A DNA stretch of 64,000 nt from Clostridiales bacterium (GCA_029007785.1 JAQXIM010000130.1:1-64000), one strand, 5' to 3'. Shown: positions 14,557 through 23,336, numbered from the stretch's first letter. Numbers and translations: made by a program. Notes: a model not told the origin generated them from the letters alone.

Positions 14557-15653
14557 AACGAGATAAAGAGTATCAAGGCAGTGAAGGAAATGTTCCAGTA
14601 TATTCCGAGTTGGAAAAATGGGGATGGGAGAGTCGTTATCTGAAGGGGCTTTTTTATTCTCATGAATGGTGCCCGGCCCGGGTAATTTCACAGGAAAGAG
14701 GTATCTATGAGATTGTATCCCAAACGGGAATCACTCATGCAGTCGTTTCCGGCAAGTTTCGATATCAGACAGAAACGGTATCGGAATATCCGGCTGTGGG
14801 AGATTTTGTACTCGTCGAACCAAACGAAAAGGGACAGGCTGTCATCCATCAGGTGCTGCCGCGAAAGAGTGTTTTTGTTCGAAAAGCAGCAGGAACGGCA
14901 GGAAAAGAGCAGATCGTTGCCGCAAATGTGGATATTGTTTTTTTGTGCATGGCCCTTAACCGGGATTTCAATCTTCGCAGAATGGAACGATACATATCCA
15001 TTGCCTGGGATAGTGGTGCAACTCCAGTCATTATTTTGACAAAAAGCGATCTTTGCGAAGATCTGGAAATCAAAAAAAGTGAAATAGAAAATATTGCTAT
15101 GGGAATTGACATCCTGGTGACTTCCAGTATGGAAACAGACGGCTATCGTTCTGTTTTGCCTTATTTGCAAGAGGGAAAGACCGCGGCATTGATAGGTTCC
15201 TCCGGTGTAGGAAAATCCACACTGATCAATCACATATTAGGGGAAGAATTGCTGGCAACCAATGGTCTTCGGTCGGATGACAAAGGACGCCATACGACCA
15301 CGCATCGTGAACTTATGCTTCTGAAAGGAAAGGGGATGATGATTGATACTCCGGGAATGCGTGAACTGGGAATGTGGGACGCAGCGGTCGGTTTGGAAAA
15401 ATCATTTGAAGATATAGAAGAACTGACTCGTTTCTGTCATTTCCGTAACTGTACCCATCAGACAGAGCGCGGCTGTGCGGTAAGAGCTGCAGTCGAACGT
15501 GGAGCGCTTTCCGAGGAGCGTTTTTTGTCCTGGAAGAAACTGCTCAGAGAAAATGCATGGTCAGAAGACAGAGAAAGTTGTTTGTCAGCAAAAGAGAATA
15601 AATTTAAGGAGATATCCCGGATCAATAAGTCGAGACGAAAAGGAAGATACTGA
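14553..15653 (+). CDS. rsgA: Ribosome small-subunit-dependent GTPase A (RsgA/YjeQ)
   Basis: 366 residues. OB-fold N-domain (about 35-110), then a circularly permuted GTPase: G4 TKSD (about 168), G1 GSSGVGKST (about 223), G3 DTPG (about 273). A zinc-finger with C-x-F-R-N-C-x-H and a later Cys (CHFRNCTHQTERGC) is near 298. RsgA checks maturation of the 30S subunit. The canonical gene in Firmicutes usually sits in the prkC/prpC-rpe neighbourhood; this copy is instead behind a TetR regulator and before a GNAT gene, so it may be a second, conditionally expressed paralogue. The rest of the genome is not visible. Confidence 0.9.
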   Translation: MKRDKEYQGSEGNVPVYSELEKWGWESRYLKGLFYSHEWCPARVISQERGIYEIVSQTGITHAVVSGKFRYQTETVSEYPAVGDFVLVEPNEKGQAVIHQVLPRKSVFVRKAAGTAGKEQIVAANVDIVFLCMALNRDFNLRRMERYISIAWDSGATPVIILTKSDLCEDLEIKKSEIENIAMGIDILVTSSMETDGYRSVLPYLQEGKTAALIGSSGVGKSTLINHILGEELLATNGLRSDDKGRHTTTHRELMLLKGKGMMIDTPGMRELGMWDAAVGLEKSFEDIEELTRFCHFRNCTHQTERGCAVRAAVERGALSEERFLSWKKLLRENAWSEDRESCLSAKENKFKEISRINKSRRKGRY

Positions 15654-15668
15654 AGGAGTGATAGAAAG

Positions 15669-16295
15669 TTGAAAGAGAAGGAATACTGTATTCGTTTGGA
15701 ACAGAAGGAAGAGCAAAGGGACGTAGAAAATCTTACCAGAGAAGCATTTTGGAATGTATATCGTCCCGGATGTTTGGAGCATTATGTATTGCATTGCCTG
15801 AGAAATGATCCGGATTTTGTTCCGGAACTGAACTTTGTTATGGAGAAAGATGGAAAATTGATTGGTCAGGTGATGTATATGCGTGCTTTCATCGATGCGG
15901 ATGATGGACGAAAGATTCCGATTATGACCTTCGGTCCCATTGGGATTCTGCCGGAATACAAACGAAAAGGATATGGGAAGGCACTGTTGGATTATTCGAT
16001 GGAAAAAGCCCGGGAAATGGGGGCGGGGGCCCTCTGTATGGAAGGCAATATTGATTTTTATGGAAAGTCCGGATTTGTTGTGGCAAGTACGAAGGGGATT
16101 CATTATCATGGAGAACCCAGAGAGAATGAAGTGCCGTATTTTCTGCTAAAAGAATTGAAAGAAGGTTTTCTGGATGGGATTACAGGTGTGTATCATACAC
16201 CTAAGGGATATTATGTAGATGAGCAGGAGGCCGAGGATTTTGATGCAGAATTTCCGAAAAAGAAAAAAGAGAAGCTGCCCGGACAGTTATTCTAA
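15669..16295 (+). CDS. GNAT-family N-acetyltransferase
   Basis: 208 residues, start TTG at 15669 behind AAGGAGTG. The acetyl-CoA motif A is GPIGILPEYKRKGYGKALLD (about 90-110: V/I-x-P-x-x-x-x-x-G-x-G), and FYGKSGF near 137 is the usual motif B end. The C-terminal third (GVYHTPKGYYVDEQEAEDFD and a KKKKEK tail) is typical of a subgroup of small-molecule or protein acetyltransferases annotated only as GNAT. Substrate unknown. Probably last gene of the TetR-RsgA operon (15-nt gap). Confidence 0.88.
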   Translation: MKEKEYCIRLEQKEEQRDVENLTREAFWNVYRPGCLEHYVLHCLRNDPDFVPELNFVMEKDGKLIGQVMYMRAFIDADDGRKIPIMTFGPIGILPEYKRKGYGKALLDYSMEKAREMGAGALCMEGNIDFYGKSGFVVASTKGIHYHGEPRENEVPYFLLKELKEGFLDGITGVYHTPKGYYVDEQEAEDFDAEFPKKKKEKLPGQLF

Positions 16296-16343
16296 ATCAT
16301 CATAAAAAGAAATCTTTTTGGACAAGGTTTGATATAAAAGGAA

Positions 16344-16392
16344 AACCATCCCGGAATTAGTTTATAGAATAAATTTCGGGATGGTTTATTTC
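16344..16392. terminator. Terminator between convergent genes
   Basis: AACCATCCCGGAATT pairs with AATTTCGGGATGGTT (one-base bulge) around a short AT loop. Moderate T-tracts on both sides suggest it works in both directions. It ends the GNAT operon; the tandem repeats start directly after it. Confidence 0.75.
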
Positions 16393-16393
16393 T

Positions 16394-16632
16394 TAAGAAT
16401 GATTCTATCTCAGGATAGTGCGTTTTCTAAGAATGATTCTATCTCAGAATAGTGCGTTTTCTAAGAATGATTCTATCTCAGAATAGTGCGTTTTCTAAGA
16501 ATGATTCTATCTCAGAATAGTGCGTTTTCTAAGAATGATTCTATCTCAGGATAGTACGTTTTTTAAGAATGATTCTATCTCAGGATAGTACGTTTTTTTG
16601 AGAATGATTTAATTTCAGGATAGTGCGTTTTT
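16394..16632. repeat. 34-bp tandem repeat, seven copies
   Basis: Copies start at 16394, 16428, 16462, 16496, 16530, 16564 and 16599. Each begins TAAGAATGATTCTATCTCAG and ends GATAGTGCG plus a T-run. The first six are nearly identical and the last is diverged. Inside each unit ATTCT and AGAAT, and CTAT and ATAG, form short inverted pairs. The units abut without unique spacers. The array fills the gap between the convergent GNAT and M24 peptidase genes. Confidence 0.95.
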
Positions 16633-16643
16633 GCTGACTGATT

Positions 16644-17723
16644 TTATTCCAGAATGGTCAGTTCTTTCGGATATTTATTCAGAATCTCTGCACCATTCTC
16701 TGTAACCAAAGCCAGATCTTCAATGCGGATTCCCATATCGTTCGGAATATAGATACCCGGTTCAATGGAGAAAACATTGCCGGGGCGGGTCAGAGCCGTA
16801 TTGGCCAGGGAAACATCACCGTAGTCGTGATCTTCAATACCAATGAAATGGCCAAGGCGGTGGGTAAACTCTTTGCCGTATCCAGCTTTTGTAATGATAT
16901 CGCGGGCAGTCTTATCCAATTCGCAGAGCTGGATACCGGGACGGATCAGTGCTTCTGCTGATTCATTGGCCTGTTTTACCGTATCATAAACAAAACGATC
17001 GTTCTCTTTAAGAATTTTTTTGTAGAAGAAGGAGCGGGTCATATCGGAACAGTATCCATGGTAACGGCATCCGATATCAATGATAATAGAATCGCCTTCT
17101 TTCAAAGGAGTATCGTCCGGAGTATGATGGCCGATGGCACAATTCGGTCCAAATTCAACCAGAGGATCAAAGGAAAAACCTTCACCTCCCAATTTTCGAT
17201 AAATGCCAGCAACAGCTCCAGCAACTTCTCTTTCTGTAATTCCGGTAGTAAGAAGCTTTACAATTTCTCCCATAGCTGCGTCATTAATCCGGGATGAGTG
17301 ACGCATCAGTTCGATTTCTTCCGCATCTTTCACGGCCCGGGCCTCATCTGCACAGATGGAGGTATTGATGAAAGCCGTTGCACATTTTCCATCAATCAAA
17401 GGAAGCAGAAAACGTGCATGCATCGTTTTATCTACACCAAGAGGCGCAGTGGGATCCGTATATTTACCAAGGAGATGGAGATAATCGTCTGTATCACAAA
17501 ACCAAACTTTTTCTACGCCCAAATCTTCCGGAACGGTAAATAATTCGTTAATGAAGATGCGGTTCTGTCCATTCTGATTGATATAAAGAGCAAAGAGTCT
17601 CTCTCCGGGATCCTGATAACGTCCTGTCAGATAAAAAATGGTGTAGGGATCGGTAATGATCATCTGAGTAATACCTTGTTCGGCAAGATGTCCCAGAATA
17701 CTATCCAGTCGCTGTTTGTTCAT
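16644..17723 (-). CDS. Xaa-Pro aminopeptidase (M24 family)
   Basis: 359 residues, normal for PepQ/YpdF-type peptidases. N-terminal creatinase domain (1-125), then the pita-bread catalytic domain with the five metal ligands: Asp in IIDIGC and in CSDMTR (about 217 and 228), His in HRLGHFIGIEDHD (about 293), Glu in SIEPGIYIP (about 325) and Glu in RIEDLAL (about 339). Releases the N-terminal residue from X-Pro peptides in the cytoplasm. Start ATG 17723 behind AAAGGAG. Single-gene unit with its own promoter. Confidence 0.9.
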   Translation of the reverse strand: MNKQRLDSILGHLAEQGITQMIITDPYTIFYLTGRYQDPGERLFALYINQNGQNRIFINELFTVPEDLGVEKVWFCDTDDYLHLLGKYTDPTAPLGVDKTMHARFLLPLIDGKCATAFINTSICADEARAVKDAEEIELMRHSSRINDAAMGEIVKLLTTGITEREVAGAVAGIYRKLGGEGFSFDPLVEFGPNCAIGHHTPDDTPLKEGDSIIIDIGCRYHGYCSDMTRSFFYKKILKENDRFVYDTVKQANESAEALIRPGIQLCELDKTARDIITKAGYGKEFTHRLGHFIGIEDHDYGDVSLANTALTRPGNVFSIEPGIYIPNDMGIRIEDLALVTENGAEILNKYPKELTILE

Positions 17724-17946
17724 TTGTAGAATCTCCTTTCAGATTATCGGGGTATAAAAGAGGCAGATTTTTTGATCGTATATCCTTAAATCCGACTCAT
17801 TTGCATACTCGATTGTATGAATGATAATATTCACATATTCGGAAGCAAATCGTACCTGAATATATGGATTAAGGTGTTAGTATATTCAGAAAAATCATGT
17901 GTTTGACGATATGATTTATGACATTCATATAACAAAGACAAAATAT

Positions 17947-17992
17947 GCCTGATTATCAGGCTCATTATATCAAATTACAATCACAAAATCAA
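17947..17992 (-). promoter_or_regulatory. Promoter of the M24 peptidase gene with palindrome at the start site
   Basis: Minus strand TTGATT (17987-17992), 17-nt spacer, TATAAT (17964-17969) with an upstream TGA (extended -10). Transcription would start near 17957, inside the palindrome GCCTGATTATCAGGC (17947-17961), which may be an operator or a 5'-end hairpin. The remaining spacer to 18172 shows no gene. Confidence 0.6.
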
Positions 17993-18172
17993 GAAAGAAC
18001 CCGGGATAAACAAGAGGAAAAGCAGATATTTTCTGAGAAGTAGGTTTGGCAGAGGCAAGGGAAAGAAAATTCTGTTTTGTAATTCAGTAGGTATTTCTGA
18101 ATTATGGGAATATATCGACATAAGTAATGGGCTGTCGTATGTTTTGCGGAATTTCTTTGATACAATTTACAA

Positions 18173-18201
18173 TTGACGCATCTAAGACATAGATTTATAA
18201 T
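18173..18201 (+). promoter_or_regulatory. Promoter of the radical SAM / RNase G operon
   Basis: TTGACG (18173-18178), 17-nt spacer, TATAAT (18196-18201). The leader to the GTG start at 18436 is about 228 nt; no clear riboswitch was recognised in it. Confidence 0.75.
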
Positions 18202-18435
18202 TAATATGTTAGAGTTTTGTCGAATACCGGTATGATAAGGGATGGATTATATGGTTTTCGTCTGTTTCTTGGAATAAAACTTGAAGGCAGGTCACGATTA
18301 TGATATTCTTTTGACTGTTGCTGCTGTTCACAAGATTTTACAGGAAACAAATATAGATTGTCGTAAATGGTTGCCTCCGGAGATCTTACCGGTCATGTGA
18401 AATATAAAATAATAATACAAGAAAGCGAGAAAAAA

Positions 18436-20298
18436 GTGAGAAAATTAGCCCTTTCTGATGACATACTGATGAACATTGACAAACCGGCCCGATATATCGG
18501 CGGTGAAGTGAATTCTGTGTACAAAGATCTGAACAATGTGAAGGTTCGTTTTGCCATGTGTTTTCCAGACGTATATGAGATTGGTATGTCCCATCTCGGT
18601 ATCCAGATCATTTATCATATGCTGAATACCAGAGATGATATCTGGTGCGAACGAGTATATTCGCCCTGGACGGATCTGGATCCGATTATGAGAGAGAAGA
18701 AAATTCCTCTTTTTGCTCTGGAGTCCCAGGATCCCGTCAATTGCTTTGATTTCCTTGGAATTACCATTCAATACGAAATGTGTTATACAAATATTCTCCA
18801 GATTCTGGATTTGGCCGGAATTCCTCTTCATGCGGATCAGCGGGGAGAGAATGATCCCATTGTTATTGGAGGTGGTCCCTGTACTTATAATCCGGAACCA
18901 TTGGCAGACTTTTTTGATTTGTTTTATATTGGAGAAGGAGAAACTTCTATGCTGCCCCTGGTGGATACCTATGAGGAAAACAAGAGACAGGGCGGAACCC
19001 GTCGGGATTTTCTGAAAAAGGCAGCACTCATACCTGGCATTTATGTTCCGTCTCTTTACGAAGTTACTTACAAAGATGACGGAACCATCGAAACATTTTC
19101 TCCCATTGAGCCGGGAATTCCTGAAAAGATCCGGAAAGAAATCGTTACAGATCTGAGCCATACCTACTATCCGGAAAAGCCTGTGGTACCTTTTATCAAG
19201 TCAACACAGGATAGGGTAGTCATGGAAATCCAAAGAGGATGTATTCGAGGCTGTCGATTCTGTCAGGCCGGTATGATTTATCGTCCTGTTCGGGAGCGAA
19301 GTTTGGATTATCTTCGTCAGCTGGCTGTCCGCATGCTGGAAAGCACCGGTCATGAGGAAATTTCTCTTAGTTCTCTTAGCTCCAGTGATTACAGTCAGCT
19401 GAAGCCTCTGCTCGAAGGGCTTATAGATGAATGCAGTCAAAGGCATGTGAATATTTCTTTGCCTTCTCTTCGAATTGACTCTTTTTCTCTGGATGTGATG
19501 AGTAAAGTACAGGATATCAAAAAGAGCAGTTTGACTTTTGCACCGGAAGCGGGAACCCAGAGACTGAGAAATGTTATCAATAAAGGATTGACGGAAGATG
19601 ACATTATGGAGGGGGCTGCTGCCGCCTTCCGCGGAGGCTGGACAAAAGTAAAACTCTATTTTATGCTGGGACTCCCCACCGAGACCGAGGAGGATATGAT
19701 CGGAATTGCAGAATTATCTGATCGGATCGCCCGCCGTTTCTTTGATGAAGTGCCCAAAGAAAAGAGAAATGGAAAAATTCAGCTGACTGCCAGCTCTTCT
19801 TTCTTTGTTCCCAAACCCTTTACGCCGTTCCAGTGGGCGACGATGTATCCAAAGGAAGAATATCTGCGACGGGCTCATCTGGTGAAAGATGCCTTTTTCC
19901 AGCAGCTGAATCACAAATCTCTTCATTATCAGTATCATGAAGCTGATGTAACTGTATTGGAAGGTGTCCTGGCAAGAGGTGACCGGAAGGTAGCCGCTGC
20001 AATTGAAGCCGCTTATAGAAAAGGCTGCATTTATGATTCTTGGTCCGATTATTTTAACAATGAAAAATGGATGATGGCTTTTGCTGAAACGGGAGTAGAT
20101 CCCGATTTCTATACACTGAGAGAACGAGATTTGGATGAAATCTTCCCTTGGGATTTCATTGATATCGGAGTGACGAAAAAGTTCCTTCGGAGAGAGTGGG
20201 AAAAAGCTCAGCGTGAAGAAGTAACGCCAAACTGCCGTGTTGCCTGCAGTGGATGCGGAGCATCTGTATTCCAGGGAGGTATCTGCCATGAAAATTAG
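18436..20298 (+). CDS. B12-binding-domain radical SAM protein, TIGR03960 type
   Basis: 620 residues from GTG 18436, where relatives start (RKLALSDDILMNIDKPARYIGGEVN region). The N-terminal part is a cobalamin-like Rossmann domain (FPDVYEIGMSHLGIQIIYHM). The radical SAM cluster is CIRGCRFCQAG (C-x3-C-x2-C) near residue 277. The C-terminal CRVACSGCGAS could bind another metal. In Firmicutes the gene sits beside DUF2344, RNase G and L21, as here; the natural reaction is not established, though an RNA or ribosomal modification is often suspected from context. It overlaps the DUF2344 gene by 11 nt. Confidence 0.9.
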   Translation: MRKLALSDDILMNIDKPARYIGGEVNSVYKDLNNVKVRFAMCFPDVYEIGMSHLGIQIIYHMLNTRDDIWCERVYSPWTDLDPIMREKKIPLFALESQDPVNCFDFLGITIQYEMCYTNILQILDLAGIPLHADQRGENDPIVIGGGPCTYNPEPLADFFDLFYIGEGETSMLPLVDTYEENKRQGGTRRDFLKKAALIPGIYVPSLYEVTYKDDGTIETFSPIEPGIPEKIRKEIVTDLSHTYYPEKPVVPFIKSTQDRVVMEIQRGCIRGCRFCQAGMIYRPVRERSLDYLRQLAVRMLESTGHEEISLSSLSSSDYSQLKPLLEGLIDECSQRHVNISLPSLRIDSFSLDVMSKVQDIKKSSLTFAPEAGTQRLRNVINKGLTEDDIMEGAAAAFRGGWTKVKLYFMLGLPTETEEDMIGIAELSDRIARRFFDEVPKEKRNGKIQLTASSSFFVPKPFTPFQWATMYPKEEYLRRAHLVKDAFFQQLNHKSLHYQYHEADVTVLEGVLARGDRKVAAAIEAAYRKGCIYDSWSDYFNNEKWMMAFAETGVDPDFYTLRERDLDEIFPWDFIDIGVTKKFLRREWEKAQREEVTPNCRVACSGCGASVFQGGICHEN

Positions 20299-21019
20299 AA
20301 TTCGATTTGAAAAAGAAGGTGCTGTAAGGTATATCGGTCATCTGGATGTGATGCGTTATTTTCACAAGGCACTCCAGAGGGCACATATTGATGTGAGTTT
20401 TTCTGCCGGATTTCATCCTCATCCCATTATGTCCTTTGCGTCTCCGTTGGGAGTTGGATTGACTTCCCGTGGAGAATATGTTGATATCGAAATTGGAAAA
20501 GAAGAAAGCAGTCAGGAAATGATCCGCCGTCTCAATGAAGTTATGGTGGAGGGAATCCGGGTTACCGGTATTTGCCGCCTGGAGGAAGAAGGACGGAAAA
20601 ATAATGCCATGGCTCTGGTGGAAATGGCCGAATATCTGGTTCGAATTAAAGAAGAAGCCGGCCGGAATTTTTTCTCAGATTCCAATGAGACAGAAAAATA
20701 CAATTGGGATGAATCGGTGCAGGCTTTCCTGAACCAGTCTCAAATTCATATTTTGAAAAAAACAAAAAAGAGTGAGAAGGAAGTAGATATTCGTCCTCTG
20801 ATTCTTGTCATGAAATGGGATGAAAAGGAGAAAGGTTTCTGCATGAGATTAACAGCAGGTTCCATGAATAATCTCAAACCGGAACTTGTTATGGATACCT
20901 TCTTTCATTTCATAGATCTTCCTTTGGAGGGATCCAGAAAAACTTTGGAAATATGTCGTCTCGACATGCTGACAAAGGATGGAATTTCCCTTGGCAGTAT
21001 GGGGGAGGAAATTCAGTAA
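20288..21019 (+). CDS. DUF2344 (TIGR03936) protein
   Basis: 243 residues from ATG 20288 behind GGGAGGTATCTGCC, inside the end of the radical SAM gene. KIRIRFEKEGAVRYIGHLDV and ISHP-like FHPHPIMSFASPLGVG are hallmarks of this domain, which in some species is fused to the C-terminus of the TIGR03960 radical SAM protein. This suggests the two proteins act together, perhaps with DUF2344 presenting an RNA substrate. Not characterised. Confidence 0.88.
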   Translation: MKIRIRFEKEGAVRYIGHLDVMRYFHKALQRAHIDVSFSAGFHPHPIMSFASPLGVGLTSRGEYVDIEIGKEESSQEMIRRLNEVMVEGIRVTGICRLEEEGRKNNAMALVEMAEYLVRIKEEAGRNFFSDSNETEKYNWDESVQAFLNQSQIHILKKTKKSEKEVDIRPLILVMKWDEKEKGFCMRLTAGSMNNLKPELVMDTFFHFIDLPLEGSRKTLEICRLDMLTKDGISLGSMGEEIQ

Positions 21020-21022
21020 TCC

Positions 21023-22204
21023 ATGAATAAACTTTTAATCACGCGGAGAAATGATAAGATTCTTTCTGCTTTGTGGGACGGTTCACAGGTTGTAGAATTT
21101 CAGGCGGAAAATGCAGACCGCGGCCCATCGGCAGGCGACATTTATATAGGAAGACTGAAAGATCTGGTGAAAAATATTAATGCCGGTTTTGTGGAGATTT
21201 CTCCCGGAGAAATCTGCTTCTATCAGTTTCCGCCAGACGGATCTCGGTATAAAATTGGAGACGAATTTGTGGTGCAGATTACCAGAGAAGCAGTAAAGAC
21301 AAAATCACCGGTTGTATCGGATCAGTTGAGTCTCAATGGCAGACTTCTCGTGCTGAATGAAGACAACTGCCGTGTTTCTGTTTCTGCCAAAATATCAAAT
21401 CCGGATCGCCGTCAGGAGTTAAAAGCACTGTTGGAAGAAACAGCAGCAAGAAATGCTGTGGGATTTATTCTTCGTACCAATGCCGAATATGCAGAGAATG
21501 AAGAAATACTCAAAGAAGCGGAAGTACTTTTGGCTCGCCGAAAAGCCATTCGGGAAAAAGCAAGATTCCGGCCTTGCTTTTCAAAATTGGAGGAAAGTTC
21601 TCCTTCCTATCTTGCCATGATTCAAAATGCCGGAAAAGGAACCCTGGAAGAAGTTGTCACAGATGAAGAAGATATTTATCAGCAGGTATGCGATTATTAC
21701 TCTCGTTCCTGCAAAGACAGTGAAACGAACATTTATCTGTATCGGGACTCCATGCTACCCATGGCCAGTCTTTATCGCTTGGAATATTACCTGAAAATGG
21801 CTCTGGAACGTCGTGTCTGGCTGAAATCCGGGGGATATCTTGTGATCGAACCGACAGAAGCATTGACGGTAATTGATGTCAATACGGGCAAATATGACGG
21901 TCACAAAAACAGAGAAGAAACGTTTTTTAAAATAAATATGGAAGCGGCTCAGGAGATCGCATTTCAATTAAGGCTGAGAAATCTTTCCGGAATCATATTG
22001 GTTGACTTTATTGATTTGAAATCAGAAGAAAAACAGCAGGAATTATATGATTATTTGAAAGAACTTTTGCGAAAAGATTCTGTGAAATCTGTTTTAGTGG
22101 ATATCACTCCCCTTCATCTGGCGGAAATAACCAGAAAAAAAATCCGTGCCACGCTGTCAGAACAACTGAAAACATCAGAAAAACGGAACGGAAGAGGAAA
22201 TTAA
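21023..22204 (+). CDS. rng: Ribonuclease E/G family protein, short form
   Basis: 393 residues. S1-like RNA-binding part near 35-120 and the DNase I-like catalytic part with the two Mg-binding aspartates in VIDVNTGK (about 286) and VDFIDLK (about 328). Cuts single-stranded RNA, for example in rRNA maturation and mRNA decay. It starts 3 nt after the DUF2344 stop. The chain stops at the ITRKKIRATLSEQL helix, so the Zn-link CPxC motif and the tail that help RNase E/G form tetramers are missing; the family usually reaches 450-490 residues. Confidence 0.9.
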   Translation: MNKLLITRRNDKILSALWDGSQVVEFQAENADRGPSAGDIYIGRLKDLVKNINAGFVEISPGEICFYQFPPDGSRYKIGDEFVVQITREAVKTKSPVVSDQLSLNGRLLVLNEDNCRVSVSAKISNPDRRQELKALLEETAARNAVGFILRTNAEYAENEEILKEAEVLLARRKAIREKARFRPCFSKLEESSPSYLAMIQNAGKGTLEEVVTDEEDIYQQVCDYYSRSCKDSETNIYLYRDSMLPMASLYRLEYYLKMALERRVWLKSGGYLVIEPTEALTVIDVNTGKYDGHKNREETFFKINMEAAQEIAFQLRLRNLSGIILVDFIDLKSEEKQQELYDYLKELLRKDSVKSVLVDITPLHLAEITRKKIRATLSEQLKTSEKRNGRGN

Positions 22205-22275
22205 TTTTTTGCTTCCGAATCGAAAGTGATAGTAAAAACAGCAAGGATAAATAGTAAAAATATCGAAGAAAAGTA

Positions 22276-22304
22276 TTGACATCCTTGTAGAAAAATGGTA
22301 ATAT
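22276..22304 (+). promoter_or_regulatory. Promoter of rplU-rpmA
   Basis: TTGACA (22276-22281), 17-nt spacer, TAATAT (22299-22304); transcript start near 22311. Confidence 0.8.
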
Positions 22305-22310
22305 GTCGAA

Positions 22311-22424
22311 GTGTGTGTAGACACACCGGTTTGTGGTCCGATAATCATGAAGCCGCACAGTGAGGTTTAAGATTCGCTTATGCGGACACCGTAATTGGCG
22401 AGTATGGAAATAGGAGGTGCTCAA
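22311..22424 (+). promoter_or_regulatory. Ribosomal protein L21 leader (probable)
   Basis: About 114 nt between the predicted start and rplU. It holds GTGTGT / ACACAC near 22311-22326 and a longer CCGCA / TGCGG hairpin near 22353-22385. Firmicutes carry an L21 autoregulatory leader at exactly this place; I assign it by position and folding, not by a verified consensus match. Confidence 0.55.
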
Positions 22425-22733
22425 ATGTACGCAATTATCGCAACAGGTGGAAAACAGTATAAGGTAGCAGAAGGCGACGTAGTATTCGTAGAAAAGCTGG
22501 ACGTTGCTGAAGGCGAGACTTATGAATTCGATCAGGTTCTGGCTGTAAATGATGGTGAACTGACCATTGGAAATCCTACTGTAGCAGGTGCTAAAGTTAA
22601 AGCTACTGTTATGGGTGAGACCAAGGGCAAAAAGGTTATCGTTTACAAGTATAAGAGAAAAACTGGCTATCATAAGAAAAATGGTCACAGACAGACTTAT
22701 ACCAAGTGCAAGATCGAAGCCATCGAAAAATAA
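22425..22733 (+). CDS. rplU: 50S ribosomal protein L21
   Basis: 102 residues, standard length. [13 protein letters not shown] at the N-terminus and [16 protein letters not shown] near the C-terminus are diagnostic. Binds 23S rRNA. The start ATG 22425 follows TAGGAGGTGCTCAA; an upstream in-frame ATG at 22395 falls inside the leader and was not used. Followed by rpmA after 47 nt with nothing between. Confidence 0.97.
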   Translation: MYAIIATGGKQYKVAEGDVVFVEKLDVAEGETYEFDQVLAVNDGELTIGNPTVAGAKVKATVMGETKGKKVIVYKYKRKTGYHKKNGHRQTYTKCKIEAIEK

Positions 22734-22780
22734 TATAAGTGATCGATAAGAAATGATTTGAGTACAAGGAGGTGTAATTC

Positions 22781-23047
22781 ATGGCTCATAAAAAAGGTGT
22801 GGGCTCTACAAAGAACGGTAGAGATTCCGAGGCTAAACGCTTAGGTGCGAAGAGAGCTGACGGACAGTTTGTACTGGCTGGCAACATTCTTTACAGACAG
22901 CGTGGAACCAAGATTCATCCTGGTGTAAACGTTGGCCGTGGAGGAGATGATACCCTGTTCGCTATGGCAGATGGTATTGTTAGATTTGAGAGAAAAGGCA
23001 GAGACAAGAAACAGGTTTCTGTATATCCCAGAGTAACGAACGAATAA
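22781..23047 (+). CDS. rpmA: 50S ribosomal protein L27 (no N-terminal extension)
   Basis: 88 residues. [20 protein letters not shown] is the N-terminus that reaches the peptidyl-transferase centre. In most Firmicutes L27 is made with about nine extra residues ending in FFA that the Prp protease (gene between rplU and rpmA) removes. Here the protein starts directly MAHKKGVG behind AAGGAGGTGTAATTC, and no prp gene lies between L21 and L27. The mature N-terminus would be made directly. Confidence 0.97.
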   Translation: MAHKKGVGSTKNGRDSEAKRLGAKRADGQFVLAGNILYRQRGTKIHPGVNVGRGGDDTLFAMADGIVRFERKGRDKKQVSVYPRVTNE

Positions 23048-23052
23048 TTTGG

Positions 23053-23083
23053 AAAGCCGACGTCTCAAAACGCCGGCTTTTTT
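23053..23083 (+). terminator. Terminator of rplU-rpmA
   Basis: GCCGaCGT and ACGcCGGC stem with a CTCAAA loop, followed by six T. Confidence 0.9.
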
Positions 23084-23232
23084 CAAAAGACACAGAAGCC
23101 AGACCCCGGTTTCTGTGTTTTTAATCTAAAGGAGAATAGATTTTCTTATAGTAGAGAATCATTATTTCTGTATAAACAGATCCATTATTATAAACAGATT
23201 CCATATCCTGGAAATAATTTTGATAAAATGAA

Positions 23233-23336
23233 GCGGTCATATTTTTAGCGGTCATATTTTTAGCGTTTTATTTTTAGCAGTTATATTTTTAACAGTTATG
23301 TTTTTAGCGGCTATATTTTTAACGGTTATTTTTTTG
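23233..23336. repeat. Degenerate 15-bp tandem repeat, seven copies
   Basis: Units start at 23233, 23248, 23263 (14 bp), 23277, 23292, 23307 and 23322, with consensus RCRGTYATATTTTTA. They lie in the 466-bp gap between rpmA and obgE, which holds no gene. A 15-bp period is close to one and a half helical turns. Confidence 0.9.

Noticed and set aside
16394-16632. CRISPR array
   Set aside because: Units abut with a fixed 34-bp period; there are no unique spacers and no cas genes.
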